From contig JAPLNL010000101.1 in assembly GCA_026692905.1 (NCBI GenBank), forward strand, positions 19,788 through 83,787: DNA of 64,000 bases, read 5' to 3'. This document shows positions 26,168 to 33,779 of the stretch, piece after piece. Each line of letters begins with the position of its first letter. Position 1 is the first letter of the stretch. The notes under the pieces are model-generated. The model had not been told where the DNA came from. It worked only from the letters and a program-made list of their open reading frames with translations, and made no database searches. The translations under genes were made by a program, and so were the position numbers. Source of the stretch: Planctomycetota bacterium (GTDB taxonomy: Bacteria; Planctomycetota; Planctomycetia; Pirellulales; Pirellulaceae).

Positions 26168-27496
26168 ATGCCAATCAAAACAAACCGTATACCGTTCTTT
26201 TTCTCTATTCTGTTCGCGACTTTCAGCTTCTTTTGTGACGTAGGGCAAGTAGCGATTGGCCAAGAGGGGCGTTCGCTGAAGTCGAAACTGGGCGCGGCCA
26301 AGGCTGCCAGTAAGCAGACTCCAGAAGAACGTGCGGCCGAGCAACAAAAGAAGCTCGAACTTCAAAATGAAGTCGCAAGGAATCGATTGAATTCTTTTGG
26401 GATATTGCCCACTGGGGACGAATCCGAGGCGGGGAAAAAATACCAAGCTGCCTTCAACGCCTTTCGACTTGCTGCGATTGATTTGAATCAAGTTCAAGTC
26501 GAATTCCACTTGACTACTCAGTTTACGGAAGAGTTTCGACAAAAGATCAACAACGATTGGAAAGATGCGATCCACAAGAGCTTCGTTGCCAAAACCAATT
26601 GGATTACAGTGGCTGGAGAAACCTTTGCAAGCGATCCAGAGAAATACCTAGGGATTGGAGCGACTCTTTGCGAGATGATGATAGCCGATGTTGAACTGGA
26701 CCGAACCGACGGTTGGCTCAATGCCGCCAAAGCGATTACTCTTTCGCGCAAGTTTGAAAGCGAAGAAGTCCTTCGGGCCGCCTGCTTGATCGCGTATGCC
26801 AACGCAGACTTCGATTTCACGGAGCAGTGTCTTCATTTTCAAAAAGAAATGGGTTCATCGAACAAGTTTCTTGGTGAGATTTCTACGGTGCGTGAGAAGT
26901 GGCAACGGGAGTTGGAAATCCGAAAGTTAGAAGCGGAAAAGAACGACAATCCACGTGTTGAATTCCTGACGACAAAAGGTAAGTTGGTCATCGAACTGTA
27001 TGAAGATGCAGCCCCTGAAACGGTCAAGAGTTTTATGTACTTGGTTGAACGCGGATATTACAAACGCAAGTCTTTCTTTCGAGTTGAGAAGCACCTCTGT
27101 GCTCAAACGGGCTGCGAAAAAGGGGATGGGACAGGCGATGCGGGATACACCATACCTGGAGAAGCGGACTTGCCAGGTCACCGCGATCACTTTCGGGGAA
27201 CACTGGCGATTGCTCTCGGTTCCGATGAAAAGACGGGCAAAGTGCTATCCGATACTGGCAGTTCCCAGTTCTATATCTCTTTCCTCCCGGCCCCCAACCT
27301 CGACGGGAGGTACACGGTATTTGGACGTGTCATCGAAGGTATCGAGACCATGAGCTTTTTCCGAGTGATGAATTTGGGCGAAGAAGCTCAGCGAAAAGAA
27401 GAAAAGCAACCGGACATCGTGCTCGACTGCAAGGTCATTCGGAAACGGAGCACTGAGTACAAGCCCAAGATCGTCGCCGGAAAACTGCCCAGGTAA
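26168..27496 (+). CDS. Secreted cyclophilin-type peptidyl-prolyl isomerase
   Basis: From the ATG at 26168 the protein has 442 residues (a TTG at 26144 is also open). It begins with a signal peptide (MPIKTNRIPFFFSILFATFS). Residues about 35-260 are an all-helical domain of unknown kind, beginning with a Lys/Ala/Glu-rich stretch, with TPR-like helices around GATLCEMMIADVELD and AACLIAYANADFDFTEQ. Residues about 262-425 are the cyclophilin domain (VEFLTTKGKLVIELYEDAAP, ETVKSFMYLVERGYY, FRVEKHLCAQTGC, SSQFYISFLPAPNLDGRYTV). It presumably helps fold exported proteins. No other folding gene is adjacent. Confidence 0.88.
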   Translation: MPIKTNRIPFFFSILFATFSFFCDVGQVAIGQEGRSLKSKLGAAKAASKQTPEERAAEQQKKLELQNEVARNRLNSFGILPTGDESEAGKKYQAAFNAFRLAAIDLNQVQVEFHLTTQFTEEFRQKINNDWKDAIHKSFVAKTNWITVAGETFASDPEKYLGIGATLCEMMIADVELDRTDGWLNAAKAITLSRKFESEEVLRAACLIAYANADFDFTEQCLHFQKEMGSSNKFLGEISTVREKWQRELEIRKLEAEKNDNPRVEFLTTKGKLVIELYEDAAPETVKSFMYLVERGYYKRKSFFRVEKHLCAQTGCEKGDGTGDAGYTIPGEADLPGHRDHFRGTLAIALGSDEKTGKVLSDTGSSQFYISFLPAPNLDGRYTVFGRVIEGIETMSFFRVMNLGEEAQRKEEKQPDIVLDCKVIRKRSTEYKPKIVAGKLPR

Positions 27497-27519
27497 CGCG
27501 AATGGTAGATTCCAATACA
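27497..27519. other. Short spacer before tandem array
   Basis: These 23 bases separate the cyclophilin stop from the first unit of the 37-bp array. No terminator is visible other than the array itself. Confidence 0.5.
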
Positions 27520-27837
27520 CTTAGCACGACGCGCAAGCTAGTGAATTTACTTTATACTTAGCACGACGCGCAAGCTAGTGAATTTACCTTATACTTAGCA
27601 CGGCGCGCAAGCTAGTGAATTTACCTTATACTTAGCACGACGCGCAAGCTAGTGAATTTACCTTATACTTAGCACGACGCGCAAGCTAGTGAATTTACCT
27701 TATACTTAGCACGGCGCGCAAGCTAGTGAATTTACCTTATACTTAGCACGGCGCGCAAGCTAGTGAATTTACCTTATACTTAGCACGACGCGCAAGCTAG
27801 TGAATTTACGTTCGAATTCACTAGCTTGCGCGTCGTG
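27520..27837. repeat. Eight 37-bp tandem units (family D) capped by a 23-bp hairpin
   Basis: Units start at 27520, 27557, 27594, 27631, 27668, 27705, 27742 and 27779, an exact 37-base period, each CTTAGCACGACGCGCAAGCT followed by AGTGAATTTACCTTATA. Single-base variants (CACGGCGCG for CACGACGCG) mark units 3, 6 and 7. The last unit meets an inverted copy: 27784-27806 pairs perfectly with 27815-27837 over 23 bases around the loop TACGTTCG. The spacers are identical, so this is not a CRISPR array. A solitary related palindrome lies at 11658-11714. Confidence 0.95.
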
Positions 27838-27891
27838 TGACGGTAATTTTCGTTCCGCCGCTCGCCAAGTAAAGCAAACTAGACACCGCAC

Positions 27892-28653
27892 ATGTCATTG
27901 GAAAAAAGCGAAGCCATCGTTTTGAGGGCGGTTCCATGGAGCGAAACCAGCATGGTGGTTACGCTCTTCACTCGTGACTTTGGAAAAGTTTCGGCGATAG
28001 CAAAGGGAGCACGACGTCTAAGAAGCCCCTTCGAATGCTCGTTGGATTTGCTCGCAAAATCCCAGATCGTTTTTATTCAGAAGAGTGGTGACACGCTCGA
28101 TCTGCTGACGGAATCGAAATTGATTCGAAGATTTCGATCAGGGCAGTTGGCTTTGCTGCCTCTCTATTGCGGATATTACGTTGCCGAACTTTTGTTGGGG
28201 CTGACTGAGGATAACGAAAAAGCTAGCGAACTATATCAAGTAAGCGATCAGACGCTGGTCGACCTTGATCGAGGGCAAAGCGAACCCGAGACCATTTTGA
28301 GGTTCGAAATGCAGGTTCTGAAGCTGCTGGGGCATTTGCCAACTTTTCGTCTATGCGCGAGTTGTGGGAATCCTGTACAGTCCGAACGAAATGGTCCAGG
28401 AGCTTTGCTCGGCATTGCTGCTGGAGGAATTTTGTGTGCCAATTGCATTGCTGGCCAACAGCAGGTAGTTCGCGTTCGATTTCCAACCCTTGATTGTTTG
28501 ATGGCATACGCATCGGAAGAGTGGAATAGCAACCCTTTGCCGATTCGCACCGAACTTCGCGGCGAAGTGCGATTCGTGATGGAACGATTTGTTTCTCACT
28601 TGGCAGATCGCCGCTTGCGACTTACGGATTTTTTAGAGGAATTGAAGTGTTGA
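27892..28653 (+). CDS. recO: DNA repair protein RecO
   Basis: RecO loads RecA on single-stranded DNA with RecR. The 253-residue protein starts with the OB-fold signature KSEAIVLRAVPWSETSMVVT, LFTRDFGKVSAIAKGARRL, and has PLYCGYYVAELLLGL in the helical part. A four-Cys zinc site is present (LCASCGNPVQ and GGILCANC). Length is normal. It lies 54 bases after the end of the family D array and overlaps or abuts the TPR lipoprotein gene, so recO leads a three-gene run that continues to lptE. Confidence 0.93.
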   Translation: MSLEKSEAIVLRAVPWSETSMVVTLFTRDFGKVSAIAKGARRLRSPFECSLDLLAKSQIVFIQKSGDTLDLLTESKLIRRFRSGQLALLPLYCGYYVAELLLGLTEDNEKASELYQVSDQTLVDLDRGQSEPETILRFEMQVLKLLGHLPTFRLCASCGNPVQSERNGPGALLGIAAGGILCANCIAGQQQVVRVRFPTLDCLMAYASEEWNSNPLPIRTELRGEVRFVMERFVSHLADRRLRLTDFLEELKC

Positions 28654-28706
28654 CCACGATGGGCAACCTGAAAAACAATCGGCAAACCAAATCCGAGGGA
28701 ACTGGA

Positions 28707-30083
28707 ATGGATGGCCTCCAGATAAAAGTCCAAACAAAAAATCAAACAGGGGTATTTGCGTCTCCGTTCGCAGTATCTCTACGTATTGCGATACCATTGG
28801 CTCTTGCATTCCAAACTGGATGCGCTTCGTTGAACCTCTTTAAAAAGGAAGACGACGAATACAAACGAGCTCGCAACGCCATCGAAGGATACGAAGACAA
28901 AGACGGTAATTGGATTCGTCCAGAAGGAATTCGGGCGGACAAATCCAGGAACAGCAATGTTCCAAAAGCGTTTCACTTCATTCCAGGGTTGGGGCCTCCT
29001 ACGGTCAATAAGGAGGTCGCGAAGTCGAACTATTTAGAAGCAGACGAAATCTTCAAGAAAGCAACGAAACTGCCCGCAGGAAAAGAGCGTCAAGCTACGT
29101 TCCGCGAAGCCGCGAAGAAGTATAACCAAGCTGGTAAAAACTGGGTCAGCAGCGCTCTTGAGCAAGACGCCTTTTTCATGACGGCTGAGAGTTACTTTTT
29201 TGCAGAGGACTACCCTAAGGCCGAAGACTTCTTCGTGAAATTGTTAAAGGAATATCCGAGAACTCGCTACCAAGATTTGGTCGACAAACGCCGAATGGAG
29301 ATCGGATTATTTTGGCTGCAATTCAACGACGAGTTCTATCACCTCAATGTCTCCGACAATCGCAAGCCGTGGAATGATACTCGCAAACACGGGGTTCGCG
29401 TTTTGGAAAAGATGCGACTCGACAATCCCATTGGACGATTGGCAGACGACGTCACGATGGAGCTTGCCAACACATCGTTTAAGAAGAAAAATTGGAATGA
29501 TGCTTTGGATACGTACAGCGATTTGATCTCAACGTATCCTGACAGCCCACACCAGTTCGACGCACACCTGCTCGGCGTTAAGGCGGCGTTAATGTCCTAT
29601 CAAGGAGCGGACTACTCCGATGATCCGCTTGAGAAAGCGGAAAAGATGTTGAAGCAGCTTCCTCGACAGTTCCGCGAAAAAGCGGAAGGAGAACGAGAGC
29701 AGATCGAGACCGCGATGAAAGAAGTTCATTATCGTCGTGCCGAACGCGAATACTCAACCGCTTTGTATCGGTTTAACAAATCCGAATCACGAGCAGCTCA
29801 ATTGCACTCCGTGAAGATTATCGAAAAGTATAGCGATACGCCATTCTACGAAAAAGCGGTTGCAATCATGCAAAAGACAGGTGGAATGCCGCCGGAGCCT
29901 AAGCAGCAATTGAGCTGGTTGGCGGATTGGTTTCCCAATCGGGACAAAATCACGCCTCTGACGAAGCCAACGCCGAATGTCGATGAGCTCGACAAGGAGC
30001 TTCGCGACAAGTACGAGCGAACATCAACGAAGCAGGGCGCGGGGGCCACGCCCGCGAGTCCCGATGGAACCATTCGACGATGA
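28707..30083 (+). CDS. TPR lipoprotein, BamD/YfiO-like
   Basis: From the ATG at 28707, with GAGGGAA nine bases upstream, the protein is 458 residues; a GTG at 28647 inside the recO end and an ATG at 28659 are also open. The signal ends in AFQTGCASL with Cys39 as lipid site. A spacer with IPGLGPPTVNKEVAKSNY follows. Tetratricopeptide helices then run from about residue 130 to 240 (FMTAESYFFAEDYPKAEDFF, VKLLKEYPRTRYQDLV) and from about 260 to 400. This pattern of 'YxxAxxxFxxLxxxYP' fits outer membrane protein assembly factor BamD (YfiO), though the protein is about twice as long. lptE overlaps its stop by four bases, which supports an envelope assembly role. Confidence 0.82.
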   Translation: MDGLQIKVQTKNQTGVFASPFAVSLRIAIPLALAFQTGCASLNLFKKEDDEYKRARNAIEGYEDKDGNWIRPEGIRADKSRNSNVPKAFHFIPGLGPPTVNKEVAKSNYLEADEIFKKATKLPAGKERQATFREAAKKYNQAGKNWVSSALEQDAFFMTAESYFFAEDYPKAEDFFVKLLKEYPRTRYQDLVDKRRMEIGLFWLQFNDEFYHLNVSDNRKPWNDTRKHGVRVLEKMRLDNPIGRLADDVTMELANTSFKKKNWNDALDTYSDLISTYPDSPHQFDAHLLGVKAALMSYQGADYSDDPLEKAEKMLKQLPRQFREKAEGEREQIETAMKEVHYRRAEREYSTALYRFNKSESRAAQLHSVKIIEKYSDTPFYEKAVAIMQKTGGMPPEPKQQLSWLADWFPNRDKITPLTKPTPNVDELDKELRDKYERTSTKQGAGATPASPDGTIRR

Positions 30084-30601
30084 GAGGCCGCATGTTGCTC
30101 ATCGCGATCGCTTTGGCGACAGTGCTTGGTTGTGCAGGGTACAAGATCGGGACACGATCGCTTTATCGCGCCGATATAAAGACGATTCACGTTCCAATCA
30201 TCAAGAGCGAGTCGTTTCGTCCTGAGCTGGGCGTCATGCTGACGGAGACCGTTCAGAAAGAAATCGAACGTCGGACTTCTTTCAAGCTTTCCAACATTGA
30301 GACTGCGGACTCTGTGATGAAGTGCACGCTAACTGCAGACGCAAAACGAGTCGTGAGTGAAACCAACCTCGACGAACCCCGACTGTTGCAATCCATCATG
30401 ACGGTTGAAGTCGCGTGGTTTGATCGTCGGGGGATGCCGCTCATTGAGACTCGCTTTTTGCCTCCAGGTGAAACCACTTTTTACTTTTCGGAAAATGTAG
30501 ATTTTGTACCCGAGGCGGGGCAATCGATTTCGACCGCAAATCAAAGAGTGGTTGAGCGTCTAGCCAACCATATTGTCGATCAAATGGAAGCGCGTTGGTG
30601 A
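30080..30601 (+). CDS. lptE: LPS-assembly lipoprotein LptE-like
   Basis: LptE plugs the LptD barrel that inserts lipopolysaccharide in the outer membrane. The 173-residue protein has a short signal peptide with lipobox VLGC (Cys18) followed directly by AGYKIGTRSLYR. The GY pair soon after the Cys, a KTIHVPIIKSESFRPELGVM strand-helix, LTETVQKEIERRTSF and the late helix TANQRVVERLANHIVDQME are family hallmarks. Its ATG overlaps the preceding stop (ATGA). Presence of LptE and a BamD-like protein agrees with a diderm planctomycete that has an LPS-type outer membrane. Confidence 0.88.
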   Translation: MRGRMLLIAIALATVLGCAGYKIGTRSLYRADIKTIHVPIIKSESFRPELGVMLTETVQKEIERRTSFKLSNIETADSVMKCTLTADAKRVVSETNLDEPRLLQSIMTVEVAWFDRRGMPLIETRFLPPGETTFYFSENVDFVPEAGQSISTANQRVVERLANHIVDQMEARW

Positions 30602-30634
30602 AGTAGGATTCGTTTCCAACCTAACGCAACCATT

Positions 30635-30696
30635 GGGAGAGCGAGGCTCCTGCCGAGCTGGGGACGCCACGGTTCGGCAGGAGCCTCACCCTCCCG
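30635..30696. repeat. REPIN-like palindrome, family A, copy 2
   Basis: GGGAGAGCGAGGCTCCTGCC (left) and GGCAGGAGCCTCACCCTCCC (right) are near-perfect inverse arms around a loop of about 22 bases. It lies between convergent genes (lptE and the FmdB-like gene). Confidence 0.85.
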
Positions 30697-30710
30697 AGCT
30701 GAACATAGGT

Positions 30711-30755
30711 AGCTGGTTTCGTGAGAAACCAGCTGAATGACTATCTCTTAAGAGA
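30711..30755. repeat. Two small hairpins between convergent genes
   Basis: AGCTGGTTTC and GAAACCAGCT pair over ten bases around GTGA (30711-30734), followed by the 12-base palindrome TCTCTTAAGAGA (30744-30755). There is no T-tract, so a factor-independent terminator is not clear; they may still end transcription from both sides. Confidence 0.55.
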
Positions 30756-30762
30756 CTATCTT

Positions 30763-31062
30763 TCAATAATCGTTGGCTGAAATAACGTCCGGCCCCTTGC
30801 CGGCTCGTTTTTCGTACATGCCATCCCCCATTTTGACGTACTTAGTGAATCCTTTTGCGTCCAAATTTTTGTCGCTTAGATTGGCATTGGTTTTCATGTC
30901 GGTCCACATTCCCGCAGCCGAGGGTAACGAAATGCATCTACGCACGGGTTGTCCGGTCATCGGGTGCTTGGTCAACGGTGCTTCGTTCATCCCCTGGAGC
31001 ATCTCAAATGTTTCGCCGTCTTTGCCATCGGCTTCAATGATTTCGTAAACGTAGATTGGCAT
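30763..31062 (-). CDS. FmdB-like small protein lacking the zinc ribbon cysteines
   Basis: The 99-residue protein begins MPIYVYEIIEADGKDGETFE, which follows the FmdB pattern MPIYEYxCxxCGxxFE, but neither CxxC of the zinc ribbon is present; only one Cys remains (VRRCISLPSAAG). The middle HPMTGQPVRRCIS matches the family's conserved P-V-R-R segment. The rest is a Lys/Asp-rich tail (KNLDAKGFTKYVKMGDGMYE). I infer a degenerate FmdB-type protein that no longer binds zinc in the usual way. Function unknown. Confidence 0.7.
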   Translation of the reverse strand: MPIYVYEIIEADGKDGETFEMLQGMNEAPLTKHPMTGQPVRRCISLPSAAGMWTDMKTNANLSDKNLDAKGFTKYVKMGDGMYEKRAGKGPDVISANDY

Positions 31063-31342
31063 TGCGATTCATGACCCTTTACGACTTGCAATTTGGAATT
31101 GCTTACTTCCTTAAACGACAACACAACGATTCTAGACGAAATGCTTTTGAAAAACCAATCGGCTAAAGCCCGCTAGCGTCCAAAGGCTCTCACTTTCGAT
31201 GGGTGGACTGGCAAATTACTGAGCGGCAAGCGCTTGTCGCGTAATGCTTTCCGTAGCAAACGTGGTTATTCCGGCTGGTGAGCCCGCGGCTTGATTTGAG
31301 TAAAGTGAGTGCCATTTGGCTATCGCCCACATCCCAAGGGGG

Positions 31343-31945
31343 TCAGAACCCGAGGCGAGATCGAAGCCAGCCGATCGGGGAGAGGGAGCGATGTGTGGAT
31401 TCATCGAATTCCCGCATCAACCGCACGATCCGGCGCCGTTCCTCAAGGGATGGATCGCTATTGGATTTTTCGGCGGAGAGATTTCCCTCAGCCGCCTCTG
31501 GTTCCTCGTCTGCCGGCAAATTCCCTTCTATCGCTTCATCGATCACGGGTTGCCCCATGAGCTTGACCATCGATTTCGTCTGCCGACGAGACATTGCAGG
31601 GACCTGGACCATTTGATCCACGAGTTTTCCGACAGAGGGGGTCGAGTATTCAGCATCCTCACGGTCGATTGGATAGCACAATTGGACACGCTCGTAGACG
31701 TCTGCTCGTTCGCGCGGGTCTAGCAATCGATAAGCCGCCAGCGCGATCCTGGCTCGTTGGACATCATCCGCAGAATGTTTCCCTTGGTCACCAGCACTGC
31801 CATTGTAGCTAAGCGCAGAGGAGAGCGATTGTGCTGCAGAACGAATAACGTTCGTGCGACATTCACCTCGCTTTAGCCCTAACAGCCGGTAATGGCCCAC
31901 GAAAGCTTCGTTCTTGGATTTGTGGTGTTTGCGATTGAATTTCAT
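31343..31945 (-). CDS. J-domain-like hypothetical protein without HPD
   Basis: The 200-residue protein starts with a basic stretch (MKFNRKHHKSKNEAF) and then HYRLLGLKRGECRTNVIRSA, much like the 'YxxLGL' start of DnaJ domains. RARIALAAYRLLDPRERADVYERV follows, like the end of a J domain; quoted parts are split at RLLDP. The His-Pro-Asp loop that stimulates DnaK is absent, so it may only share the fold. I recall similar HPD-less proteins in planctomycetes. The C-terminal 90 residues are acidic, then a helix (SLEERRRIVRLMREFDEST). AGGG lies six bases before the ATG. The 280 bases downstream to the FmdB-like gene hold no gene I can support. Confidence 0.65.
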   Translation of the reverse strand: MKFNRKHHKSKNEAFVGHYRLLGLKRGECRTNVIRSAAQSLSSALSYNGSAGDQGKHSADDVQRARIALAAYRLLDPRERADVYERVQLCYPIDREDAEYSTPSVGKLVDQMVQVPAMSRRQTKSMVKLMGQPVIDEAIEGNLPADEEPEAAEGNLSAEKSNSDPSLEERRRIVRLMREFDESTHRSLSPIGWLRSRLGF

Positions 31946-32372
31946 AATTACCCTAACCCGACCATCCGTAATTCGTTTCGATAGCCTCGTGCCACTCGTA
32001 TCGGCAGCATGACAGTCGCTGCCATACTGTCTTACCCGGAAATTGATTGATGCATTTGACGAACCAAAGGCAGAGAAAGTTCACTAGATTTCCTCGCGGG
32101 TAATTCTGCTCCCTCAGTCTTCCAGCAATGCCCGAGATCGCACCCAAGTGTGTTCGAGAAATTTCCCCTTAGCTTGATACAAATATTCCGGCTTGGCATT
32201 TTTTTCTCATTTTGGCAGTGGAGTGGATGAATTTTGTGCAATGTGGATAAAAAAATCTGATCCAATGCAACAGGAAGTCATTTCCCGTGTATGTTGGTCG
32301 TTCGTCGGGTTGCTGTTGTCGCAGCGCCCGTTTCGATCGATCGTCAACCAAGAGCTATTCGTAGGTTGTTGC
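31946..32372. other. Intergenic region upstream of dcd
   Basis: This 427-base region separates divergent genes (J-like protein and dcd) and so should hold both promoters. The dcd frame is open through 180 bases of it, but that part has no family similarity. AT-rich sequence around 32195-32260 is the most promoter-like part. I see no clear repeat. Confidence 0.5.
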
Positions 32373-33026
32373 ATGGTCCTTTCAGGCGAAGAAATCCGAG
32401 CACGGCAAGGCAAAGACATCCACATCACTCCATTTTGTGAGGAATGTCTCAATCCAAACAGCTACAATCTCACATTACACGATGAGATCTTGGTTTACGA
32501 AGAAGTTGTTTTGGATGTCAAACATCCGAATCGTTTTCGACGAATCACCATTCCCGAGGAGGGGATGATACTCAGTCCTGGGCAGATATTTTTGGGGCGG
32601 ACTGTCGAACACACCGAGACGCACAACTTAGTTCCGATGATTGAGGGGCGCAGTTCTATTGCTCGTCTTGGTCTGTTTGTTCACTGTTCCTCAGGATTCG
32701 GCGATGTCGGTTTTCGGGGGCATTGGACGATCGAAATGTTTGCTGTGCAACCTATTCGCATTTATGCAGGTATTCGCATTTGCCAAATCTTTTATCATGA
32801 ACTTGTGGGCGATGTTCGCGAATACGCGAGTGAAAAGTATCAGAACAATCGTGATGTTCAGCCTGGTATGCTCTACAAAGAGTTTGCTGGTTGCCGCGAG
32901 TACGACCAATTGGAGCTCAATTTTGGCTCAGTCTCAGCCAAGCGTCGAGATGATCCTAGTCGCGATGATTCTAACGATCGGGTTCACTCGGTTTTGGACG
33001 GTACAACGCACGAAACAATGGTCTGA
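32373..33026 (+). CDS. dcd: dCTP deaminase
   Basis: Dcd converts dCTP to dUTP for thymidylate synthesis. From the ATG at 32373 the protein has 217 residues. It begins MVLSGEEIRARQGKDIHITP and has NPNSYNLTLHDEILVY. The active-site block VPMIEGRSSIARLGLFVH follows, and the catalytic Glu lies in HWTIEMFAVQPIRIYAG. The C-terminal 45 residues beyond the usual end are polar (VSAKRRDDPSRDDSND) and may be disordered. The frame extends upstream by 60 codons without similarity. Confidence 0.92.
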   Translation: MVLSGEEIRARQGKDIHITPFCEECLNPNSYNLTLHDEILVYEEVVLDVKHPNRFRRITIPEEGMILSPGQIFLGRTVEHTETHNLVPMIEGRSSIARLGLFVHCSSGFGDVGFRGHWTIEMFAVQPIRIYAGIRICQIFYHELVGDVREYASEKYQNNRDVQPGMLYKEFAGCREYDQLELNFGSVSAKRRDDPSRDDSNDRVHSVLDGTTHETMV

Positions 33027-33036
33027 GGCGTCTCAC

Positions 33037-33067
33037 GTTTAGCAGTCAGCCGAGGGCGTACTATCGC
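33037..33067. repeat. Single arm of repeat family B
   Basis: GTTTAGCAGTCAGCCGAGGG followed by CGTACTATCGC matches the left arm seen at 43023. No inverse arm lies within 100 bases. It begins 11 bases after the dcd stop. Confidence 0.65.
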
Positions 33068-33116
33068 GGCGATCGATTTCGATGCCCTTAGCGACCCGGC
33101 GCGCACGAGTGGCTCA

Positions 33117-33173
33117 TAGCAACCCGACGCGTAAGCCAGGATTTGATTTTAACTCCTCGCTCACGCGTGTTAT
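33117..33173. repeat. Imperfect palindrome of a further repeat type
   Basis: TAGCAACCCGACGCGTAAGC CAGGA is followed by TCCTCGCTCACGCGTGTTA, an imperfect inverse with about 12 bases between. ACCCGACGCGTAAGC is a motif I associate with planctomycete intergenic repeats, but only this copy is seen in the window. Confidence 0.45.
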
Positions 33174-33293
33174 GAATCCGCTTCTTCTTACCGACCAACG
33201 GGTTACCGTTACAATCGCTGCTTGCGTTGTTGACGCTCATTCGTACGATAGGAGTCTCAATTTGAATCCCGTATTAAGCCAGTGACTTCCATT

Positions 33294-33731
33294 ATGACCG
33301 TTGCCAATCTAGAACAAATTCAAAACCTGATTCCGCACCGAAAACCCATGTTGCTCGTGGATGAAGTGATCGAGCAGACGGAAAAGCGAATCGTTTGCAA
33401 GAAGACTTTTTCTGCCGAGGACTTTTTCCTGCAAGGCCACTTTCCTGGTTTCCCCTTGGTTCCAGGTGTCATTTTATGCGAATGTTGTTTGCAAAGTGGA
33501 GCCATCTTGCTAAGCCAATTTACACCCAATGATGGCTCGGTGCCCGTTGCGACTCGGATCGATGGTGCTAAGTTCAAGCGCATGGTTCGCCCTGGTGAGA
33601 CAATTGAAATTGATGTGACCTTAAACGAAGTTGTCTCCACGGCCTATTTCATGACAGGCAAGGTAACTGTGGACGGCAAGCTCGCAGCCAGACTCGACTT
33701 CGCTTGCAGTGTGGCCAAGCCAACGTCATAA
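33294..33731 (+). CDS. fabZ: 3-hydroxyacyl-ACP dehydratase FabZ-like
   Basis: FabZ removes water from 3-hydroxyacyl-ACP in fatty acid synthesis. The 145-residue hot-dog protein has IPHRKPMLLVDEVIEQ, the catalytic His in FFLQGHFPGFPLVPGVILCE and the paired Glu four residues on (CECCLQSGAIL), then TRIDGAKFKRMVRPGETIE. Start is the ATG at 33294; a GTG four codons upstream is also open. It stands apart from other lipid genes, so it could be a FabZ/ThiJ-type paralogue acting on a different acyl chain. The palindromic elements at 33037 and 33117 lie upstream. Confidence 0.85.
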   Translation: MTVANLEQIQNLIPHRKPMLLVDEVIEQTEKRIVCKKTFSAEDFFLQGHFPGFPLVPGVILCECCLQSGAILLSQFTPNDGSVPVATRIDGAKFKRMVRPGETIEIDVTLNEVVSTAYFMTGKVTVDGKLAARLDFACSVAKPTS

Positions 33732-33779
33732 CTTCACCGCATCTCCTAATATCCTTCTGTTAGCCGATTGGAATTAAGC

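Noticed and set aside
27520..27837. CRISPR array
   Set aside because: The 37-base units are contiguous and identical throughout, without unique spacers, and no cas gene is present.
33082..33285. 67-codon plus-strand gene between dcd and fabZ
   Set aside because: It spans an imperfect palindrome and has no motif or ribosome site.
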